In this document: one piece after another, positions 55,760 through 63,791 of the stretch
How the letters are laid out: each line of letters starts with the position of its first letter
Position numbering within the stretch: position 1 is the stretch's first letter
Assembly (NCBI RefSeq): GCF_003945545.1
Contig: NZ_CP029617.1
Location: forward strand, 4,821,001 to 4,885,000
Direction: 5' to 3'
From: Streptomyces sp. WAC 01529
GTDB lineage: Bacteria > Actinomycetota > Actinomycetes > Streptomycetales > Streptomycetaceae
Length of the DNA stretch: 64,000 nucleotides
The notes under the pieces: generated by a model
The model's input: the letters and a program-made list of their open reading frames with translations, nothing else
Databases searched by the model: none
Told to the model about the DNA's origin: nothing
Position numbers and translations under genes: made by a program

Positions 55760-56703
55760 ACGCTCCGCGACTTCGCGGTACGTTCGCGCTGACCGGCCCA
55801 GAGTGCCTTCTGGGCCAGCAGCGTGAGCGTACCGGCGAGGACGATGCCGAGGAGGTTCAGCAGGAGCTGCTCGGTGGAGCCCCACGCCTGCTTGTACTCG
55901 TTGTAGCTGAACGCGACCGCCGCGTTCGCCGCCGCGGGGACCGTCGTCACGGAGATCGCCACTCCCACCAGGGCGCCCGACTTCGCCGAGGTGAGCGAGA
56001 GCGTGCCCGCCGCGCCCGCGAGGACCGCCACCACGAACGAGAACCAGTCCGGGCGGTAGATGAAGTTCGTGTTGGGCCGCTCCGCCTTGAGGGCCTCGTG
56101 GCTGAAGAGGTCCGTGGCGTCCATGAAGTAGCTGAACCCGACCGTCACCAGCATCGCCACCAGGAAGCCCACGAGCAGCGCGATCAGTGAGCGCAGGGCG
56201 AGCCGGGGCGCGCGCCGCACCAGGGCCGTGCAGAAACCGGCGAGCGGGCCGAACTCCGGTCCGACGGCCATCGCGCCCACGATCAGGATCGCGTTGTCCA
56301 GGACGACACCGCAGGCCGCGATCATCGTGGCGAGCGTGATGAACGCGATATACGTGATCGAGAGCGTCGACTCCTCGTGGGTCGCCTCGGTCAGCTGCTC
56401 CCACAGGACCGCGTCCGAGCCCTCTCCCGGCGCCTCGTCCTCGGCCTTGTCGGCGCGCTCGGAGAGGGAGAGGTCGATGTTCTCGACCGCGATCGAACCG
56501 CACTTGTCGAGGTCCAGCGCGCGCAGGCCCTCGATCAGCTCGTCGCCCGCCTCCCGGGCGACATCGCACATGATGACGTCGCCCGTGGGGTTGCGGGCCG
56601 CGCCGGGGACCACGGCGAGGTGCGTGGTGCCGGTCGTCCCCTCGATCAGGCGCAGCACGTCGTCGGTCTTGTCCGCGGGGGAGATCAGGCGCAGGTGCAG
56701 CAT
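55756..56703 (-). CDS. DUF389 (TIGR00341-like) integral membrane protein
   Basis: 315 residues from ATG 56703. A soluble ACT-like N-terminal region (MLHLRLISPADKTDDVLRL to about 100, with GDVIMCDVAREAGDELIEG) is followed by about six membrane spans, including ITYIAFITLATMIAACGVVLDNAILIVGAMAVGPEFGPLAGF. This is the DUF389 family of uncharacterised membrane proteins. Function unknown; a sensor or transporter role is guessed only from topology. Ends tail-to-tail with glmM. Confidence 0.85.
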   Translation of the reverse strand: MLHLRLISPADKTDDVLRLIEGTTGTTHLAVVPGAARNPTGDVIMCDVAREAGDELIEGLRALDLDKCGSIAVENIDLSLSERADKAEDEAPGEGSDAVLWEQLTEATHEESTLSITYIAFITLATMIAACGVVLDNAILIVGAMAVGPEFGPLAGFCTALVRRAPRLALRSLIALLVGFLVAMLVTVGFSYFMDATDLFSHEALKAERPNTNFIYRPDWFSFVVAVLAGAAGTLSLTSAKSGALVGVAISVTTVPAAANAAVAFSYNEYKQAWGSTEQLLLNLLGIVLAGTLTLLAQKALWAGQRERTAKSRSV

Positions 56704-56745
56704 GTGCGCAGGGTAGTCGGGCGCGGAGGGCCGGGAGGCGGCGCC

Positions 56746-57744
56746 TCAGAGTTTGCGCAGGCTCAGGCGCTGGACCTTGTGGTCGGGTCCCTTGCGGACC
56801 ACCAGGGTGGCGCGGCCGCGGGTGGGGGCCACGTTCTCCACGAGGTTCAGCTTGTTGATGGTGCGCCAGGTCGTACGCGCGTAGTCGAGGGCCTCCTCCT
56901 CCGACACCTGCGTGTACTTGCGGAAGTACGAGGACGGGTTCTGGAAGGCCGTACCGCGCAGCTTCTTGAAGCGGTTCAGGTACCAGCGCTCGATGTCCTC
57001 CGTGCGGGCGTCGACGTACACGCTGAAGTCGAAGTAGTCCGCGAGGCCCACGCGGGTGCGGCCGTCCTTGCCGGGGAGCGCGGGCTGGAGGACGTTCAGG
57101 CCCTCGACGATGAGGATGTCGGGGCGGCGGACCGTGAGGCGCTTGCCCGGGACGATGTCGTAGATCAGGTGGGAGTAGACGGGGGCGGTGACCTCGGCCT
57201 TGCCCGCCTTGATGTCCGCCACGAAGCGGGTGAGGGCGCGGCGGTCGTACGACTCGGGGAAGCCCTTGCGGGACATCAGGCCGCGGGCCTCCAGCTCCTT
57301 GGTGGGCAGGAGGAACCCGTCGGTGGTCACCAGTTCCACGCGGGGGTGTTCGGGCCAGCGGGAGAGCAGGGCCTGGAGGAGGCGGGCGACGGTCGACTTG
57401 CCGACGGCCACGGAGCCGGCGACCCCTATGACGAAGGGGGTTCCGGACTGGGAGCCCTTCTCGCCGAGGAAGGTGTTGAGCGCTCCGCGCAGGCCGTCCG
57501 TCGCGCCCACGTAGAGGTTCAGGAGGCGGGAGAGCGGGAGGTAGATGTCGCGGACCTCGTCCAGGTCGATGACGTCACCGAGGCCGCGCAGCTTCTCCAC
57601 CTCCTCCGCCGTCAGGGGCAGCGGCGTCTTCTCCCGCAGAGCGCTCCACTCGGCGCGGGTCAGGTCGAGGTAGGGAGTCGCCTCCGGCTTGTGCCGGTGG
57701 GCGCTCCGCTGCGCCTTGTCTGGCGCGGAGACCGAAGAGATCAC
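56746..57744 (-). CDS. coaA: Type I pantothenate kinase
   Basis: 332 residues from ATG 57744. P-loop GVAGSVAVGKST (Lys116), TTDGFLLPTKELEARGLMSRKGFPES and YSHLIYDIVPG with pantothenate-binding residues. Catalyses the first step of coenzyme A synthesis in the cytoplasm. Convergent neighbours on the left, and divergent from acpS, 99 bp away. Confidence 0.96.
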   Translation of the reverse strand: MISSVSAPDKAQRSAHRHKPEATPYLDLTRAEWSALREKTPLPLTAEEVEKLRGLGDVIDLDEVRDIYLPLSRLLNLYVGATDGLRGALNTFLGEKGSQSGTPFVIGVAGSVAVGKSTVARLLQALLSRWPEHPRVELVTTDGFLLPTKELEARGLMSRKGFPESYDRRALTRFVADIKAGKAEVTAPVYSHLIYDIVPGKRLTVRRPDILIVEGLNVLQPALPGKDGRTRVGLADYFDFSVYVDARTEDIERWYLNRFKKLRGTAFQNPSSYFRKYTQVSEEEALDYARTTWRTINKLNLVENVAPTRGRATLVVRKGPDHKVQRLSLRKL

Positions 57745-57843
57745 AGTCCATTGTTACGGCTGTTTGAACGGCTGGGGGGTGGGGGTGTGGTGGGGTGTGT
57801 CACGCTGGGCCGATGATTTTCGGGTGCTTTGTGGGGTGAGCCT

Positions 57844-58212
57844 GTGATTATTGGGGTCGGCATCGATGTCGCCGAGATCGAGCGGTTCGGGGCGGCGATG
57901 GCCCGGACGCCGGGGATGGCGGAACGGCTGTTCGTGGAGAGCGAGTTGCTCTTGCCGAGCGGGGAGCGGCGGGGGGTGGCCTCGCTGGCGGCCCGTTTCG
58001 CCGCGAAGGAAGCGGTGGCGAAGGCGCTGGGGGCGCCGGGTGGGCTTCGGTGGACGGATGCCGAGGTGTATGTCGAGGACAGTGGGCAGCCGCGGGTGCG
58101 GGTGCGGGGGACTGTGGCCGAGCGGGCCTCCCTGTTGGGGGTTCGGGCCTGGCATGTTTCCTTGAGTCATGACGCGGGGGTGGCGTCGGCGGTGGTGGTG
58201 GCGGAGGGATAG
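57844..58212 (+). CDS. acpS: Holo-[acyl-carrier-protein] synthase
   Basis: 122 residues from GTG 57844, GGGGTGAG six bases upstream. GVGIDVAEIERF (Asp8) and RFAAKEAVAKALG (Glu56) are the two magnesium signatures of AcpS-type phosphopantetheinyl transferases; HVSLSHDAGVASAVV ends the core. Moves 4'-phosphopantetheine from CoA onto acyl carrier proteins; coaA next door supplies the CoA pathway. Followed by 625 bp without a gene. Confidence 0.95.
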   Translation: MIIGVGIDVAEIERFGAAMARTPGMAERLFVESELLLPSGERRGVASLAARFAAKEAVAKALGAPGGLRWTDAEVYVEDSGQPRVRVRGTVAERASLLGVRAWHVSLSHDAGVASAVVVAEG

Positions 58213-58242
58213 CGGGCTCTGGCCTCTGGCCTTGGGCGGGGT

Positions 58243-58515
58243 TTGACTCGGCTCCCCGTTCTTCTGGCCCGCCCCGGCTTCCTTTTCTGGCTCGCCGCGG
58301 CATCCTCTCTGGTCCGGCGCTGCTTCTTTTCCTGGCCCCGTCGCCGCTTCCCTTCTGCCCCGCTGCTGCTTCCCTTCTGGTCCGTCGTTGCTTGCTTGGT
58401 GGCCCTGCCGTCGCTTCTCTCCTGGCCCGGCGCTGCTTCCTTGCTGGTCTGCCGCCGCTCTTTTTCTGGCCCGTCGCTGCTTCCTTTTCTGGCCCGCCGC
58501 TTCGCGGCGGATGCT
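58243..58515 (+). repeat. Degenerate CT-rich tandem array downstream of acpS
   Basis: Successive units of about 25-30 bp share GCTGCTTCC, TTCTGGCCCG and GCCGC; around eight units are visible up to GGCCCGCCGCTTCGCGGCGG. The opposite strand reads as Lys/Arg-rich low-complexity frames, which are artefacts. No gene seen. Confidence 0.5.
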
Positions 58516-58517
58516 TT

Positions 58518-58837
58518 CCCACCCACCCACCCGTCTCGCTGCGCTGGTGTGGTGCGGGAGGGGGTGGTCGCCTGCCCCTCCTCAGCCTCCGCGGTGCGGG
58601 GTAAACGGGTGGGTGGGTGGGGAGCACTCGGTGAGGTGCGGCGGGGTGGGGCTTTGTGGGGACGGCGCCTTGGGTGCGTTGGTGGTGCGGGGTGAACGGG
58701 TGGGTGGGTGGGGAGTATCCCGTGCGGAGCGGCGGGGCGGGGGGTTTTGCGGGGGCGGCGCCCTGGGTTATGGAGGTGCGGGGTGAACGGGGGGAGTGCC
58801 CCGCGCGGAGTGGGGGGTGGGTGGGCACACTGGGGGG
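58518..58837 (+). repeat. 91-bp G-rich tandem repeats with G-quadruplex motifs
   Basis: GTGCGGGGT[AG]AACGG starts copies at 58594, 58685 and 58776, an exact 91-bp period. Copies 1 and 2 contain GGGTGGGTGGGTGGGG at 58607-58622 and 58698-58713. CCCACCCACCCACCC at 58518-58532 is the complementary motif, 75 bp before copy 1. Non-coding, ending at the nnr start. Confidence 0.8.
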
Positions 58838-60277
58838 ATGCGTAGTGCGTATGGCGTGGAGAGTGTCCGGGCCGCTGAGCGCGAGGTCATGGCGCGGGGG
58901 CCCGAGGGCGCGCTGATGCGGAGGGCCGCGGCCGGCCTCGCCGCGGAGTGCGCCCAGCTGCTCGGCAAGGTGTACGGAGCCCGGATCACGCTGCTTGTGG
59001 GCAGCGGGGACAACGGCGGCGACGCCCTGTACGCGGGCGCGGGCCTGGCCCGGCGCGGCGCGGGAGTCACCGCCGTGCTGCTCAGCCCGGAGCGGACCCA
59101 CGCCGGCGGCCTCGCGGCGCTGCGCGCGGCCGGCGGGACGGTCGTGGGCGGTGACGAGGACCGGGCGGAGCGAGCCGTCGCGCGGGCCCGCCTCGTCGTG
59201 GACGGGATCGTCGGCATCGGGGGGCGCGGCGGGCTTCGGGAGCGCGCCGCCCAGCTCGTCGCCGCCGTCGCGCGGGACGCCCTCGTCGTCGCCGTGGACC
59301 TGCCCAGCGGCATCGACGCGGACACGGGCGAGGTGCACGGAGAGGCGGTGCGCGCCGATGTGACGGTGACATTCGGCGCGTACAAGCCGGGGCTGCTGAT
59401 CGATCCGGGGCGCGAGTACGCCGGTGCGGTGCGGCTCGTCGGCATCGGGCTCGAACTGCCCGCGGGCGAGCGGGTGCTGGAAGCCCTTCAGTACGTGGAC
59501 GTGGCGGGGCTGCTGCCTCAGCCGGGCGGGGAGAGCGACAAGTACCGGCGCGGTGTCGTCGGCGTCGTCGCCGGGTCCGCGCGGTACCCCGGCGCCGCCG
59601 TGCTCTGCGTGGCCGGGGCGCTGCGCGGCGGCGCGGGCGCCGTGCGGTACGTGGGGCCCGCCGCGGACGCGGTAATCGCGCGGTTCCCCGAGGCCCTGGT
59701 GTCCGCCGGGCCGCCGTCGAAGGCGGGGCGGGTGCAGGCCTGGGTCGTGGGGCCCGGGCTCGGGGACGACGAGGAGCGGCTGCGGGACGTGGTCGCCGCC
59801 GAGGTGCCCGTACTGATCGACGCGGACGGCCTGCGGCTCGCGGGGGAGCGGGAGGTGCGGGCCCGGCGCGCGCCGACGCTGCTCACACCGCACGCCGGGG
59901 AGGCCGCCGCGCTTCTCGGCGTCGCCCGTGAGGAGGTGGAGTCGGCCAGGCTCTCGGCCGTGCGGGAACTGGCGGGGCGGTTCGGCGCGACCGTGCTCCT
60001 GAAGGGGTCCACCACGCTGGTCGCCTCCGGGGAGGGCGCCGTGCGCGTCAACCCCACCGGCACGCCCTGGCTCGCCACCGCGGGCAGCGGTGATGTCCTG
60101 TCCGGGCTCGCGGGTTCCCTGCTCGCGGCGGGCCTCGGCGCGCGGGACGCGGGTTCCGTCGGCGCGTATCTCCACGGCCTCGCCGCGCGGCACGCTTCGG
60201 ACGGGGCGCCGGTGGCCGCGCAGGACGTGGCGGACGCGATTCCGGCCGCGTGGCGGGATGTGCGGCGGCCTGGCTGA
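58838..60277 (+). CDS. nnr: Bifunctional NAD(P)H-hydrate epimerase / ADP-dependent dehydratase
   Basis: 479 residues from ATG 58838; CACACT ends six bases earlier so the mRNA may be leaderless. The N-terminal YjeF epimerase domain (1-215) has LVGSGDNGGDALYAG and VDLPSGIDADTG; the C-terminal ribokinase-like dehydratase (about 225-479) has GVVAGSARYPGAAVL, LLTPHAGEAAALL, LLKGSTTLVA and TAGSGDVLSGLAGSLLA. Repairs hydrated NADH/NADPH. Upstream in-frame codons from 58796 lie inside the repeat. Confidence 0.95.
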   Translation: MRSAYGVESVRAAEREVMARGPEGALMRRAAAGLAAECAQLLGKVYGARITLLVGSGDNGGDALYAGAGLARRGAGVTAVLLSPERTHAGGLAALRAAGGTVVGGDEDRAERAVARARLVVDGIVGIGGRGGLRERAAQLVAAVARDALVVAVDLPSGIDADTGEVHGEAVRADVTVTFGAYKPGLLIDPGREYAGAVRLVGIGLELPAGERVLEALQYVDVAGLLPQPGGESDKYRRGVVGVVAGSARYPGAAVLCVAGALRGGAGAVRYVGPAADAVIARFPEALVSAGPPSKAGRVQAWVVGPGLGDDEERLRDVVAAEVPVLIDADGLRLAGEREVRARRAPTLLTPHAGEAAALLGVAREEVESARLSAVRELAGRFGATVLLKGSTTLVASGEGAVRVNPTGTPWLATAGSGDVLSGLAGSLLAAGLGARDAGSVGAYLHGLAARHASDGAPVAAQDVADAIPAAWRDVRRPG

Positions 60278-60286
60278 CCGGGACCG

Positions 60287-60337
60287 GCCCCACGGTCAGG
60301 GCGCCCCGTCGGTCAGGGCGCGCCGTCGGTCAGGGCG
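60287..60337 (+). repeat. Three 17-bp tandem repeats
   Basis: CGGTCAGGGCG recurs at 60293, 60310 and 60327, exactly 17 bp apart, in the 176-bp region between nnr and alr. Confidence 0.7.
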
Positions 60338-60453
60338 CGGGGACACGGAGGTACGGAAGCCGTCCGGGGCGAGCCGCCCGCCTCGGCCCGCGCCGGACCG
60401 GCAGAGGCCCGGCGCAGCGGGGCAGGCCACGCGCTCTGAGAGACTTGTGCGCG

Positions 60454-61614
60454 ATGAACGAGACAGCACCCTTCCGTGTCCGGGCCGAGATCGACCTCGC
60501 CGCCCTCCGCGCCAACGTGCGCGCGCTGCGTGCCCACGCGCCGGACGCCGCGTTGATGGCCGTGGTGAAGGCCGACGCGTACGGCCACGGAATGGTGCCC
60601 TGCGCCAAGGCCGCCGTCCAGGCCGGTGCCGGCTGGATCGGGACCGCGACGCCCGAGGAGGCCCTGGCCCTGCGCGCTGCGGGGCTGCCGGGGCGGATCA
60701 TGTGCTGGCTGTGGACGCCGGGCGGCCCCTGGCGCGAGGGCGTCGAGGCCGACCTGGACATGGCGGTGAGCGCGCTGTGGGCGCTGGAAGAGGTGACGGC
60801 GGCCGCCCGTGCGGCGGGCCGCACCGCCCGTGTCCAGCTCAAGGCCGACACCGGCCTCGGTCGCAACGGCTGCATGCCCGCCGACTGGCCCGAATTGATC
60901 GCCGCGTCCCTGCGCGCCGAGGCCGAGGGGCTGATCCGCGTCACCGGGCTCTGGTCGCACTTCGCGTGCGCCGACGAGCCGGGCCACCCGTCGATCGCCG
61001 CCCAGCTCAGCGTCTTCCGCGAGATGGTGGCCTTCGCCGAGGAGCAGGGGATACGCCCCGAGGTGCGGCACATCGCCAACTCCCCGGCGACGCTCACGGT
61101 CCCGGAGGCGCACTTCGACCTCGTACGGCCGGGCATCGCGATGTACGGCGTCTCGCCGAGCCCCGAGGTGGGCACTCCCGAGGACTTCGGGCTGCGGCCC
61201 GTCATGACGCTCTCCGCCTCGCTCGCCCATGTGAAGCACGCTCCGGCCGGTCACGGGGTCAGCTACGGACACCACTACGTCACCCCGGGCGAGACGACTC
61301 TCGGTCTCGTCCCCGCCGGGTACGGCGACGGCGTCCCCCGCCACGCCTCCGGTACGGCCCCGGTCCTCGTCGACGGCAAGTGGCGTACGGTCGCGGGCCG
61401 CGTGGCGATGGACCAGTTCGTGGTCGACCTCGGCGGGGACGAGCCCGAAGTGGGCACCGAGGCGGTGCTGTTCGGACCCGGTGACCGCGGCGAGCCGACC
61501 GCCGAGGACTGGGCGCAGGCCGCGGGCACCATCGCGTACGAGATCGTCACCCGCATCGGATCGCGTGTCCCGCGCGTCTACGTGAATGAGCGGCCCGGCA
61601 TCGGAGAGATGTGA
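60454..61614 (+). CDS. alr: Alanine racemase
   Basis: 386 residues from ATG 60454. PLP lysine in MAVVKADAYGHG (Lys39), RHIANSPATL-type second motif and the catalytic tyrosine in GVSYGHHYVTPGETT (Tyr271). Interconverts L- and D-alanine for peptidoglycan. GAGACT lies eight bases upstream of the ATG with no clear Shine-Dalgarno site. Longer upstream frames are repeat-derived. Confidence 0.96.
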   Translation: MNETAPFRVRAEIDLAALRANVRALRAHAPDAALMAVVKADAYGHGMVPCAKAAVQAGAGWIGTATPEEALALRAAGLPGRIMCWLWTPGGPWREGVEADLDMAVSALWALEEVTAAARAAGRTARVQLKADTGLGRNGCMPADWPELIAASLRAEAEGLIRVTGLWSHFACADEPGHPSIAAQLSVFREMVAFAEEQGIRPEVRHIANSPATLTVPEAHFDLVRPGIAMYGVSPSPEVGTPEDFGLRPVMTLSASLAHVKHAPAGHGVSYGHHYVTPGETTLGLVPAGYGDGVPRHASGTAPVLVDGKWRTVAGRVAMDQFVVDLGGDEPEVGTEAVLFGPGDRGEPTAEDWAQAAGTIAYEIVTRIGSRVPRVYVNERPGIGEM

Positions 61615-61647
61615 ACGAGCAGTCCGACCACTGACTAGGAGCGGCAC

Positions 61648-62862
61648 GTGAGCGAGAGCAGCACGGGGGCTGCCGCGGCGGAAGCGGTGACGGAGGCCGC
61701 CGCCGCGGCGGGGAACTGGCGCCGGGCCGGAGTGGCCGGTACCGCGCTGGGCGTGCTCGCCGCGGGCGCGGCCGCCGGGGTCGCCATCGAGCGGCTCACC
61801 GTGGGGCGCGGCATGCGCAAGAAGGCCCGCCTCGCCCTGGACGCCTCGGGTCCGTACGGCTCGCTGCGCGGCATGCCCGGCACGGCGTACGCGGACGACG
61901 GCACCGAACTCTCGTACGAGGTCGAGGAGGTCGAGACGGACGGCGAGCAGGCCGCGCGCGTACGCCGGGGCTTCGGACGCCGCTCCTCCGCGCCCGTCAC
62001 CGTCGTCTTCAGCCACGGCTACTGCCTGAGCCAGGACTCCTGGCACTTCCAGCGGGCCGCCCTGCGCGGCGTGGTCCGCGCGGTCTACTGGGACCAGCGC
62101 AGCCATGCCCGCTCCGGGCGGGGCGTCGACCAGGCCGAGCGTGATGTGCCGGTCTCCATCGACCAGTTGGGGCGCGATCTGAAGGCCGTCATCGACGCGG
62201 CCGCGCCCGAGGGGCCGCTCGTCCTCGTCGGGCACTCCATGGGCGGCATGACGACGATGGCCCTCGCCGACCAGTTCCCCGAGCTGATCCGCGACCGCGT
62301 CGTGGCCGTCGCCCTCGTCGGTACGTCGTCGGGGAAGCTCGGTCAGGTGAATTTCGGGCTTCCGGTCGCCGGGATGAACGCGGTCCGCCGGGTGCTGCCC
62401 GGCGTGCTGCGGGCGCTCGGCTCGCAGGCGGAGCTGGTGGAGCGGGGGCGGCGGGCCACCGCCGACCTCTTCGCCGGGGTCATCAAGCGCTACTCGTTCT
62501 CGCGCAGGGACGTGGACCCGGCGATCGCGCGGTTCGCGGAGCGGATGATCGAGGCGACGCCGATCGACGTGGTCGCGGAGTTCTACCCGGCGTTCGCCGA
62601 GCACGACAAGGCGGCGGCGCTCGGGCACTTCGCCGGGCTGCCGGTGCTGGTGCTCGCGGGGGAGAAGGACCTGGTCACGCCGAGCGAGCACAGCGAGGCG
62701 ATCGCGGCGGTGCTGCCGGACGCCGATCTTGTGCTGGTCCCCGACGCCGGGCACCTGGTCATGCTGGAGCACCCCGAGGTGGTCTCGGACCGTCTCGCGG
62801 AGCTGCTGGCGAGGGCGGGCGCCGGGCGGGCGGCAGCCGATGCGGGGTCGTCCAGCGGCTAA
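61648..62862 (+). CDS. Alpha/beta hydrolase, membrane-associated
   Basis: 404 residues from GTG 61648 with CTAGGAGCG upstream. An Ala-rich N-terminus holds one hydrophobic segment (about 27-47). Then FSHGYCLSQDSW (oxyanion region), nucleophile GHSMGGMTT (Ser197), acid in LAGEKDLVTPSEHS and histidine in VPDAGHLVMLEHP: a full catalytic triad of the alpha/beta-hydrolase fold. Found between alr and tsaE in Streptomyces. Substrate unknown. It overlaps the -10 region of tsaE. Confidence 0.85.
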   Translation: MSESSTGAAAAEAVTEAAAAAGNWRRAGVAGTALGVLAAGAAAGVAIERLTVGRGMRKKARLALDASGPYGSLRGMPGTAYADDGTELSYEVEEVETDGEQAARVRRGFGRRSSAPVTVVFSHGYCLSQDSWHFQRAALRGVVRAVYWDQRSHARSGRGVDQAERDVPVSIDQLGRDLKAVIDAAAPEGPLVLVGHSMGGMTTMALADQFPELIRDRVVAVALVGTSSGKLGQVNFGLPVAGMNAVRRVLPGVLRALGSQAELVERGRRATADLFAGVIKRYSFSRRDVDPAIARFAERMIEATPIDVVAEFYPAFAEHDKAAALGHFAGLPVLVLAGEKDLVTPSEHSEAIAAVLPDADLVLVPDAGHLVMLEHPEVVSDRLAELLARAGAGRAAADAGSSSG

Positions 62863-62872
62863 CGTGGACGGT

Positions 62873-63385
62873 ATGGAAGCACCGCACCACCAGGCCCCCG
62901 CCAACGTACTCAAGATCACCGTCAACTCCCCCGAACAGATGGGCGAGTTGGGCCGCCGCCTCGCGAAACTCCTGCGCCCCGGTGACCTCGTGATGCTCAC
63001 CGGCGAGCTGGGCGCCGGAAAGACGACGCTGACCCGCGGCCTCGGTGAGGGCCTCGGCGTGCGCGGCGCCGTCACCTCCCCGACCTTCGTCATCGCCCGC
63101 GTCCACCCCCCGCTCGGGCAGGGCCCCGCGCTGGTGCACGTCGACGCGTACCGCCTGGGCGGCGGGCTCGACGAGATGGAGGACCTGGACCTCGACGTCT
63201 CGCTGCCCGACTCGGTGGTCGTCGTCGAGTGGGGCGAGGGCAAGGTCGAGGAGCTGTCGGACGACCGGCTGCACGTCGTCATCGACCGGGCCGTGGGCGA
63301 CACGACGGACGAGGTGCGCGAGGTGACGCTGACCGGGCTCGGCGGGCGGTGGTCGGACGCGGACCTGGCGTCGCTCGCGGCGTGA
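62873..63385 (+). CDS. tsaE: tRNA threonylcarbamoyladenosine biosynthesis ATPase TsaE
   Basis: 170 residues from ATG 62873. P-loop GELGAGKTTLTRGL (Lys50) with VTSPTFVIARVHPP and VHVDAYRLGG, plus VVVEWGEGK. ATPase partner of TsaB-TsaD in making t6A at position 37 of ANN-decoding tRNAs. TAACGT (62860-62865) ends seven bases before the ATG, so leaderless expression is likely. The open frame 48 codons further upstream is not used. Confidence 0.95.
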   Translation: MEAPHHQAPANVLKITVNSPEQMGELGRRLAKLLRPGDLVMLTGELGAGKTTLTRGLGEGLGVRGAVTSPTFVIARVHPPLGQGPALVHVDAYRLGGGLDEMEDLDLDVSLPDSVVVVEWGEGKVEELSDDRLHVVIDRAVGDTTDEVREVTLTGLGGRWSDADLASLAA

Positions 63386-63530
63386 GCCGCGCGGGGCGTT
63401 CGGCCTCGGTCACGCGGCGCCCCGCGGCCTGAGTCGCGGCGGCTCGGTAGGTTCACCCAAGGTTCCGACAAGCCGTCGGCAAAATCTTGCGTTGCGTGCG
63501 CCGGGCGTGGTCACATGGGTACCGGTACTG

Positions 63531-63546
63531 GTTAGGTCTACCTAAC
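63531..63546. promoter_or_regulatory. Inverted repeat before the small ORF
   Basis: GTTAGGT-CT-ACCTAAC, perfect 7-bp arms. The half-site TTAGGT resembles iron-box halves but the 19-bp DmdR/IdeR consensus is not matched. It is 33 bp upstream of the 63579 start. Confidence 0.45.
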
Positions 63547-63578
63547 CACGTCTGCCCCCGGGAGCCCAGGAGGCATCC

Positions 63579-63791
63579 ATGCCGGCTTCAGAACGTGACG
63601 TACAGCCGCGGCCGCCGCACGTGCTGCCGGGACCTGTGGCCGTCTCGCGCCCCGCGCACCCGTCGATGAGTGAACTGCTGGCCTCGTGCGCCGCCGCGAC
63701 CGCGGTCTCCACGCCGCCGCGCGATCCGGCGCCCCGCGCTCCGGCGCCCGCCGGGAGCACCCCTACGGAACGACGACGACCTTCTTGCTGA
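63579..63791 (+). CDS. Small protein of unknown function (70 residues)
   Basis: ATG 63579 is preceded by CCCAGGAGG, a strong ribosome binding site, seven bases away. The protein is rich in Pro, Ala and Ser with a compact SRPAHPSMSELLASCAAATAV core, no membrane span or signal peptide. A preceding inverted repeat suggests regulation. The last 29 bp overlap the end of the opposite-strand gene. Real expression is likely from the binding site but not proven. Confidence 0.6.
   Translation: MPASERDVQPRPPHVLPGPVAVSRPAHPSMSELLASCAAATAVSTPPRDPAPRAPAPAGSTPTERRRPSC

Noticed and set aside
58388..58786. Possible proteins encoded across the G-rich repeat
   Set aside because: The frames follow the repeat units, are Cys/Trp/Gly/Arg-rich and have no binding site or known domain.
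58518..58837. CRISPR-like array
   Set aside because: The 91-bp units are tandem near-copies without unique spacers and no cas gene is present.
60313..63471. A 1052-codon minus-strand frame opposite alr, the hydrolase and tsaE
   Set aside because: It is the complement of three well-supported genes and has no recognisable domain or ribosome binding site.
63531..63546. Iron box (DmdR/IdeR)
   Set aside because: Only the TTAGGT half-site matches; the central part of the 19-bp consensus is missing, so it is reported only as an inverted repeat.
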